NCBI RefSeq assembly: GCF_004361695.1
Contig: NZ_SNVW01000007.1
Location: forward strand, 124,001-188,000
Source of the DNA: Curtobacterium flaccumfaciens
Lineage (GTDB): Bacteria; Actinomycetota; Actinomycetes; Actinomycetales; Microbacteriaceae
DNA length: 64,000 nucleotides
Direction of reading: 5' to 3'
In this document: piece by piece, positions 48,564 through 53,820 of the stretch
Position numbering within the stretch: position 1 is the first letter of the stretch
Layout: the number at the start of each line of letters is the position of its first letter
The notes under the pieces: generated by a model
Database searches by the model: none
Told to the model about the DNA's origin: nothing
The model's input: the letters and a program-made list of their open reading frames with translations, nothing else
Program-made: the position numbers and the translations under genes

Positions 48564-48642
48564 GTCGCACGATCCGTGTCGGGGCACTCGCGCAGTCGAG
48601 TGCCCCGATGCGTTCCGGCGGAACCCGAACGAGGAGAGAACC

Positions 48643-49872
48643 ATGCAGCACGACCCGAACGCGCACACGCAGGTCACCGAGGTGGCACTGCCCGCGGAGC
48701 TCACCGAACCGTTGCCCGACGACGCGAGCACCGTCACGATCGTCGCCCGGACGGCAGCGGAGACCGCGCTCGGCGTGCCGGGCGTGCACCACCTCGGCGG
48801 GATCGCCGCCCGGGCCGCCGACCAGTTCCGCAAGCAGCTCGGCCGGAGCGCGGGCACCGCCGGCGTGCAGGTCGACGAGGACGACGGCGTGCTCGGCGTG
48901 CAGGTCTCCATCGTCGTCACCTACCCGGAACCGGTGATCAGCGTCGCCGACGAGGTGCGCAAGCAGGTGACCGCCGCGACCCGGCAGGTGTCCGAGCTGC
49001 CGACGAGCGTGGACGTCCGTGTCCTCGACGTGCACGGTCCCTTCGACGATGAGCAGTCGCCGCTCGGCCGCGCGACCGAGGCCGCGACCGACGCCGTGAA
49101 GCAGGCCGCCGAGACGACCAGCGACGCGGTGAAGCAGGCTGCAGAGACCACCGGCGACGCCGTCAAGCAGGCCGCCGAGACCACCGCGGACGCGACCAAG
49201 CGCGCTGCCGCGGCGACCGCCGACGTGACGAAGCGCACCGCGGACGCCACCGCCGACGCCACGAAGCGCGCCGCATCGGCGACCGCCGACGTGACGAAGC
49301 GTGCGGCGGACGCCACCGCCGAGGCCACCCAGCAGGCGGCGAGCGCGACCGCCGACGCCACGAAGCGCGCCGTCGACAGCACCACCGACACCGCCGAGCG
49401 TGTCCGCGACGCCGCTGCGGAGTCCCTCGCCCGGGCGTCCGAGCAGGCCGCCGACGCGGCGTCGTCCGCGAAGGACGCGGCCGAGCAGGCGCGCGACGTG
49501 GTGGTCGACGCTGCCGAGACCGCGACGGACCGTGCCGCCGACGCCGTCGGGACGGTGCGCGACGCAGCAGCCGACGCGACGGTGCCCGACGCAGCAGCCG
49601 GCGCGACGGTGCCCGACGCGACCACCGAGGGGACCGCCGAGGGGACCGGGCACGCCGCAGCAGCCGAGGACCCCGCCGTCCGCGCCGCTGCCGCAGCCGA
49701 CGCCGCCGAGGTCGCTGCCGACGCCGCCGAGGACGCCGCATCCGCTGCCGCGGAGTCCGCCGACGCCGCCGCGACGGCCGTCACCGACGCCGCACCCGTC
49801 ATCGCCGCCACGCCCGAAACCGACGCCGCACCCGAGAGCGACGCCGCTCGCCACCGCCGGGAGCAGCCGTGA
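48643..49872 (+). CDS. Asp23-domain protein with LEA-like 11-residue repeats
   Basis: The first 135 residues form an Asp23/Gls24 domain (VTIVARTAAETALGVPGVHH, VSIVVTYPEPVISVADEVRK, DVRVLDVHGPF). From residue 151 to about 260 there are ten consecutive 11-residue repeats such as AVKQAAETTSD, ATKRAAAATAD and VTKRAADATAE, the Ala/Lys/Thr/Asp 11-mer periodicity of group 3 LEA (desiccation) proteins. An Ala-rich disordered-looking tail of about 145 residues follows. This domain fusion is unusual. It would form an extended amphipathic helix attached to the Asp23 layer. The next gene overlaps by GTGA. Confidence 0.82.
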   Translation: MQHDPNAHTQVTEVALPAELTEPLPDDASTVTIVARTAAETALGVPGVHHLGGIAARAADQFRKQLGRSAGTAGVQVDEDDGVLGVQVSIVVTYPEPVISVADEVRKQVTAATRQVSELPTSVDVRVLDVHGPFDDEQSPLGRATEAATDAVKQAAETTSDAVKQAAETTGDAVKQAAETTADATKRAAAATADVTKRTADATADATKRAASATADVTKRAADATAEATQQAASATADATKRAVDSTTDTAERVRDAAAESLARASEQAADAASSAKDAAEQARDVVVDAAETATDRAADAVGTVRDAAADATVPDAAAGATVPDATTEGTAEGTGHAAAAEDPAVRAAAAADAAEVAADAAEDAASAAAESADAAATAVTDAAPVIAATPETDAAPESDAARHRREQP

Positions 49873-50285
49873 CCACCGCCTGGTCCGGGAACCGCCGGAC
49901 GAAGCTCCGTCGGCCGCGTCCGCGCGGGGTGTGGATCGCGGGCGGCATCGGCGTCGTCCTGGTCCTCGGCACCGCGCTCGGCGCGTTCCTGCCCCTCGTC
50001 GGGTTCCTCGGCGGCGTCACCGCCACCACCTCAGGACTCGTGCCGTTCCCGTTCGTGCGCGTCGCGCTCGTGACCATCGCGGGGTCGCTGGTCGTCCTCG
50101 CGCTGCTCGTCCTCGCGTTCACCCGACGGCACACCGCGACCGCCGCCTCGGCCGTCGTGCTCGCCGTCCTCGTGTCCATCGCGGTCACGGTCGTCCCGAT
50201 CGTGCTCGTCGCCATCGGGTCCGCCGACCGCGCCGGCGACGTGTGGCCGATCGTCACCGAACTCTGGAACCGCTTCACCGGCTGA
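49869..50285 (+). CDS. Membrane protein of the Asp23 cluster (138 aa, unknown)
   Basis: No family is recognised. A basic N-terminus (RRTKLRRPRPRG) is followed by three helices: VWIAGGIGVVLVLGTALGAF, VALVTIAGSLVVLALLVLAF and ASAVVLAVLVSIAVTVVPIV. It is translationally coupled (GTGA) to the Asp23-LEA gene, which suggests it serves the same envelope system, possibly as an anchor. Confidence 0.72.
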   Translation: MTTAWSGNRRTKLRRPRPRGVWIAGGIGVVLVLGTALGAFLPLVGFLGGVTATTSGLVPFPFVRVALVTIAGSLVVLALLVLAFTRRHTATAASAVVLAVLVSIAVTVVPIVLVAIGSADRAGDVWPIVTELWNRFTG

Positions 50286-50324
50286 CGCGCCGACCCCGTG
50301 CACCACCAACGAAGGAGCACCACC

Positions 50325-50516
50325 ATGCGCAACCGCATCATCCTCATCGGCGCCGTCGTCCTCGTCGGCTTCTGGTTCGGGTCCCGTGCCAACCGGCCCG
50401 TGATCAAGACGTCCAAGGCCGAGACCGCGCGGAGGATCTGGAACGACCCGCACGCCCGCAAGGGCCGGAAGAAGCTCGGCAAGAAGATCGCGAAGGCAGC
50501 GAAGCGGCACCGCTGA
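50325..50516 (+). CDS. Small basic single-helix membrane protein (63 aa)
   Basis: The product has one N-terminal helix (MRNRIILIGAVVLVGFWFGS) and a strongly basic cytosolic tail (RKGRKKLGKKIAKAAKRHR). A GAAGGAG ribosome-binding site precedes the ATG. It resembles small YtxH-like membrane proteins in layout. It is the last gene of the stress cluster, and a terminator hairpin follows at 50537. The basic tail could contact nucleic acid or phospholipid headgroups. Confidence 0.75.
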   Translation: MRNRIILIGAVVLVGFWFGSRANRPVIKTSKAETARRIWNDPHARKGRKKLGKKIAKAAKRHR

Positions 50517-50536
50517 CACCCCGGCACATCACACAT

Positions 50537-50569
50537 GGATCACGACGCGGACGACTCGCGTCGTGATCC
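50537..50569 (+). terminator. Terminator of the Asp23 cluster
   Basis: Perfect 13-bp arms GGATCACGACGCG (50537-50549) and CGCGTCGTGATCC (50557-50569) enclose a 7-nt loop, followed by TTGTCATGTTC, a T-rich run for this genome. Confidence 0.8.
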
Positions 50570-50617
50570 TTGTCATGTTCGGCGTTCCCCCGACATTGTC
50601 CAAGTGAAGGGAGCACC

Positions 50618-51157
50618 GTGGACAACACCGCAGAAGACGACGCCGGCCTCGCACGGCGCCTCGCCTCGGGGGACAGAGCAGCGCTCGCGACCGCGTTCGA
50701 CCGGTTCGCGCCGACACTCACCCGGTACGCGTGGGCGATCGCGAGCAGTCGGCAGGACGTCGAGGAGATCGTGCAGGACACGTTCCTGACCCTCTGGCAA
50801 CGAGCCGACGGGCTCCAGCTGCCGACCGGCACCCTCCTGCCGTGGTTGCTGGTCGTGTGCCGCAACCACGCCAGGAACGCCGGCCGCCGCACCGCGAAGA
50901 ACGCCGGCGACGAACTCCCCGTCGAGCTCGCTGCTCCCGGCGACACGACGGAGGCCGCCGAACAGCTCCGCTGGGTGCGCGACGAGATCGCCGCGCTCTC
51001 GGACACCGACCGCCGCATCTGCGAACTCTGCCTCCTGCAGGGGTACTCCTACGCGGAGGCAGCCCAACTGCTCGGACTCAGCGTCGGAGCGGTCACCCAG
51101 CGGGTCTCCCGGTCCCGCCGACGACTCAAGAAGGCGGTGACGCACGATGAACACTGA
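50618..51157 (+). CDS. ECF-type RNA polymerase sigma factor
   Basis: The 179-residue protein has sigma region 2 (AFDRFAPTLTRYAWAIASSR, then QDVEEIVQDTFLTLWQRADG) and region 4 (LSDTDRRICELCLLQGYSYA, EAAQLLGLSVGAVTQRVSRS), with no region 1 or 3. This is the plan of extracytoplasmic function sigma factors. The GTG start has a GAAGGGAG site. The downstream membrane-protein gene overlaps by 11 bp and is the likely anti-sigma or sensor. The Asp23 stress cluster just upstream is a plausible regulon, but no shared promoter motif was proven. Confidence 0.93.
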   Translation: MDNTAEDDAGLARRLASGDRAALATAFDRFAPTLTRYAWAIASSRQDVEEIVQDTFLTLWQRADGLQLPTGTLLPWLLVVCRNHARNAGRRTAKNAGDELPVELAAPGDTTEAAEQLRWVRDEIAALSDTDRRICELCLLQGYSYAEAAQLLGLSVGAVTQRVSRSRRRLKKAVTHDEH

Positions 51158-51959
51158 ACCCCCCGAGGGAGACGACCTGCAGCGCATGCTCGTCTCGATG
51201 AAGCAGAACGTCCTCGAGCGGGCCACCCCTCGCCCGAAGCGACACGGCCGTCGCGCCGGCATCGCGATCGGCGTCGTCGGGGTGCTCCTGCTCGGCGTGG
51301 CCGGCGGTGGGGTCGCGCTCGGCCTCATCCCGACGTCGATCACGGCGGAACCGGTCCCGACCGCGACGCCCACCACCGAGCCCGTCCCGACCGAGACGCC
51401 GTCCGGCGCACCGGTCGTGGGACGTCCGACGCCCACCGCGACGCCGTCACCGGAGTCGACCCGACCGCCGTACTCCGCCACGGATCCGTCCACCTGGACG
51501 ATCTCCGGCTCCGAGGTCGGGCCCATCGCGCTCGGCGGACCGATCGCCGGCGAACTCGACGATCTCGACGGCGCGTACTCGCGCGTGGTCGAGAACGCCT
51601 GCCCGAGCCCGACGATCACCGACTGGCAGCGGGACGGTTCCGCACCGCTGACGGTCGTCGAGAAGGACGGGACGGTGTGGGGCGTCGCGATCGGGGCGTC
51701 GACGTCGACCGAGGCGAGCGGACCGACGACGGCCGAGGGCTTCGGTGCGGGCAGCCGGCTGGACGACCTCCGGGCGGCATACCCCGACCTCACGTTCGTC
51801 CAGTCGCAGATCTTCCCCGACCCGAACGAGTCGTTCTCGATGTGGACGATCGAGCGGAACGGGTACCACATCACCTTCCAGACCGCGGAGGACGCCCAGA
51901 CCATCGGGACCGTGTGGGTCAGCTCCTTCGCGACCGTCCCGTACGAGTTCTGCGGCTGA
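51147..51959 (+). CDS. Membrane protein paired with the ECF sigma factor
   Basis: The 270-residue protein has a short cytosolic N-terminus (DLQRMLVSMKQNVLERATPR), one helix (GIAIGVVGVLLLGVAGGGVA), a Pro/Thr-rich linker with repeated PTATPT/PTETPS units, and an external domain ending with two conserved-looking Cys. The cytosolic segment lacks the HxxxCxxC zinc motif of ZAS anti-sigma factors, so an anti-sigma role rests on position only. Its start overlaps the sigma gene. The last codons and stop lie in a 26-bp tandem duplication. Confidence 0.75.
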   Translation: MNTEPPEGDDLQRMLVSMKQNVLERATPRPKRHGRRAGIAIGVVGVLLLGVAGGGVALGLIPTSITAEPVPTATPTTEPVPTETPSGAPVVGRPTPTATPSPESTRPPYSATDPSTWTISGSEVGPIALGGPIAGELDDLDGAYSRVVENACPSPTITDWQRDGSAPLTVVEKDGTVWGVAIGASTSTEASGPTTAEGFGAGSRLDDLRAAYPDLTFVQSQIFPDPNESFSMWTIERNGYHITFQTAEDAQTIGTVWVSSFATVPYEFCG

Positions 51960-52002
51960 CGCCGTTCCGGGCCTGGTGCGGCTGACGCCGTTCCGGGCCT
52001 GG
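51951..52002 (+). repeat. 26-bp perfect tandem duplication over a stop codon
   Basis: TGCGGCTGACGCCGTTCCGG plus GCCTGG occurs twice in a row (51951-51976 and 51977-52002). The first copy contains the final Cys-Gly-stop of the preceding gene. The second copy runs into the left arm of a 52-bp palindrome. Confidence 0.9.
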
Positions 52003-52050
52003 AGGCGCGGATCACGCGAGCCGATCGGCTCGCGTGATCCGCGCCTCCAG
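51999..52050. terminator. 52-bp perfect palindrome, family A
   Basis: A perfect inverted repeat is centred at 52024/52025, with outer arm CTGGAGGCGCGGATCACGCG and a GATC centre. Its right end lies six bases before the TACCCT -10 element of the next gene. Confidence 0.8.
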
Positions 52051-52067
52051 TCCGCTACCCTCGCGAC

Positions 52068-52646
52068 GTGAAGCGTCTCTTCCCCGGCCAGCGCTGGGTC
52101 CTCGGTCTGGGCGCGTTCGCGCTCGTCTGCCTCGTCGTCGGCGTCATCGGCCTGTCGGTCGACGGCACCGGTTGGGGTGGCATCCTCGTGGCCTTCGGGC
52201 TGCTGCACCTCGGGTTGACAGGGGTCGCGGGGGCGCTCGTCTGGACGGCGACGCCCACGATCGGTCCGAAGCCGATCGGACAGCCCGCACGGTTCCCCGG
52301 GCAGACCCAGCGCGTGTTCTCGTACGGCACGCTGCGGCAGCCGCTCGTGCAGGAGTCCCTGTTCGGCGAGCACGTGCCGACCGAACCGGACGCGCTCCCC
52401 GGCTGGCGGCTGGACTGGGTGACGATCACCGATCCGGACGTCATCCGGACGAGTGGGTCGGACCGGCACCCGATCCTCCGACGCGGTTCGTCGAGTGACG
52501 TCGTCGAGGGATCGGTCCTCGCACTCCCGTACGCGTGGCAGCTCCGCGCGGTCGACGGCTACGAGGTCGCGGACTACCAGCGCGTCCGGGTCACGCTCAC
52601 GTCGGGTCGGATCGCCTGGGTGTACGTGGCGGCCGACCAGGCCTGA
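52068..52646 (+). CDS. Membrane-anchored gamma-glutamylcyclotransferase-like (AIG2 fold) protein
   Basis: The first 65 residues hold two helices (VLGLGAFALVCLVVGVIGLS and GILVAFGLLHLGLTGVAGAL). The rest is a GGCT-like domain: RVFSYGTLRQPLVQESLFGE with the Y-G-T-L-R-x-P substrate loop, then SSDVVEGSVLALPYAWQLRA and VDGYEVADYQRVRVTL. The catalytic Glu of true cyclotransferases falls near the VDGYEV segment but is not certain. The membrane anchor is unusual for this family. A TACCCT hexamer (52056-52061) ends six bases before the GTG start. Confidence 0.8.
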   Translation: MKRLFPGQRWVLGLGAFALVCLVVGVIGLSVDGTGWGGILVAFGLLHLGLTGVAGALVWTATPTIGPKPIGQPARFPGQTQRVFSYGTLRQPLVQESLFGEHVPTEPDALPGWRLDWVTITDPDVIRTSGSDRHPILRRGSSSDVVEGSVLALPYAWQLRAVDGYEVADYQRVRVTLTSGRIAWVYVAADQA

Positions 52647-52649
52647 CCG

Positions 52650-52673
52650 CCGCGCGGCTGCGTCAGCGCGCGG
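52650..52673. terminator. Possible bidirectional hairpin between convergent genes
   Basis: CCGCGCGGCT (52650-52659) and AGCGCGCGG (52665-52673) pair with one bulged G around GCGTC. It starts three bases after the GGCT-like stop and covers the oleD stop codon. Confidence 0.45.
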
Positions 52674-53634
52674 CCGCCGCCAGCCGCGCCAGGCCCTCGT
52701 CGATCGACACCGCCGGGGTCCACTGCAGGTCACGACGGGTCCGGCGCTGGTCGAACCAGTGCGCCGTCGACAGCTGCTCGGCGAGGAACCGGGTCATCGG
52801 CGGCTCGTCCTGGCCCGGGCGGACCCGCCACACGGCCTCGACGAGGGACCCGGCGACCCGAGCGACCCCGGCCGGCACGTGCACCCGCGGCGCCGGCACC
52901 CCGGACGCCGTGCAGATCCCGGCGAGCAGTTCGGCGACGGGCCTCGGCTCACCGTTCGTCACGACGTAGGCGTTCCCGTGCACGTCCTCGTCGGCGGCGT
53001 GCGCCAGCGCGGCGACCATCGCGGACGCGGCGTTGTCCACGTAGAGCGTGTCGATGAGTGCGGCGCCCGAGTCGAGCACCGGTAGCCGGCCCGTCCGGGC
53101 GCGGTCGACGATCCGTCCGACGAGTTGTGTGTCGCCCGGCCCCCACACCAGGTGCGGCCGGATCGCGACGACCGCGAAGTCCGGGGCGTCGGCGTCGAGC
53201 GCGACGAGCTCGGCCGCGGCCTTCGTGCGGGCGTAGTCGCCGCGGGCACGTTCCGGCTCGGCCGGACCGGCCCCTGCGCCGACGAGCGACGAGCCGGTGT
53301 GCGCGACGGAGGGCGAGGAGACGAACACGAAGCGGCGGACGCCCGCCCGACGGGCTGCGTCGACGAGGGCACGGGTGCCGTCGACGTTGACGCGGACGAA
53401 GTCGGCCGGGTCGCCGGCGAGGGAGACCTTCGCGGCGAGGTGCACGACGGCCTCGACACCGTCGACCGCACGCCGGAGCGCGTCGGGGTCGGTCATCGAG
53501 CCGAGCACGTCCGACACCCCGGACACCCCGGAGGGCCGACGCTGGAACGTCCAGACCTCGTGCCCGGCGTCCCGCACGGCCGCGGCCGTCGCCTGCCCGA
53601 GGAACCCGCTGGCGCCGGTGACGAGGACGATCAC
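52663..53634 (-). CDS. oleD: OleD-type NAD(P)-dependent 2-alkyl-3-ketoalkanoate reductase
   Basis: The 323-residue extended SDR begins MIVLVTGASGFLGQATAAAV (GxxGxxG), with VVHLAAKVSLAGDPADFVRV and the catalytic YARTKAAAE (Tyr-x-x-x-Lys). It belongs to the 3-beta-HSD-like group that includes OleD, which reduces the beta-keto acid made by OleA before OleC forms the beta-lactone. The assignment is supported by the adjacent oleBC and oleA genes on the same strand. Its GTG start is preceded by a duplicated copy of the oleC 3' end, and the TGA of that copy overlaps the GTG (GTGA). This suggests oleC and oleD were once directly coupled. Confidence 0.88.
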   Translation of the reverse strand: MIVLVTGASGFLGQATAAAVRDAGHEVWTFQRRPSGVSGVSDVLGSMTDPDALRRAVDGVEAVVHLAAKVSLAGDPADFVRVNVDGTRALVDAARRAGVRRFVFVSSPSVAHTGSSLVGAGAGPAEPERARGDYARTKAAAELVALDADAPDFAVVAIRPHLVWGPGDTQLVGRIVDRARTGRLPVLDSGAALIDTLYVDNAASAMVAALAHAADEDVHGNAYVVTNGEPRPVAELLAGICTASGVPAPRVHVPAGVARVAGSLVEAVWRVRPGQDEPPMTRFLAEQLSTAHWFDQRRTRRDLQWTPAVSIDEGLARLAAAAR

Positions 53635-53820
53635 AGCCGGACCGTCCGTCCGCCGGAGAGCACCGCGGCGGTTCGCCGTTTCGCGCTGAGCGACAGTTCA
53701 CGCGCCCGACGGCCCGTGAAGTGTCGCTGAGCGCGTGAGAACGCACCGCACGCGCCGCACGCGCCGCACGCACCGGCCGCGCCGATCACGGCCGGACCAT
53801 CCGTCCACCGGAGAGCACCG
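53629..53820. repeat. 37-bp direct repeats flanking a 118-bp insert between oleC and oleD
   Basis: 53629-53665 and 53784-53820 are identical at 34 of 37 positions (GATCACAGCCGGACCGTCCG...). The right copy is the true oleC 3' end. The left copy encodes the same tail (VLSGGR-x-VR-x-stop) just before oleD. Between them lie a family B palindrome (53682-53735; arms CGCGCTGAGCGACAGTTCACG minus its last base, two mismatches) and a run of CGCACGCGC-like units (53745-53783). Confidence 0.85.
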
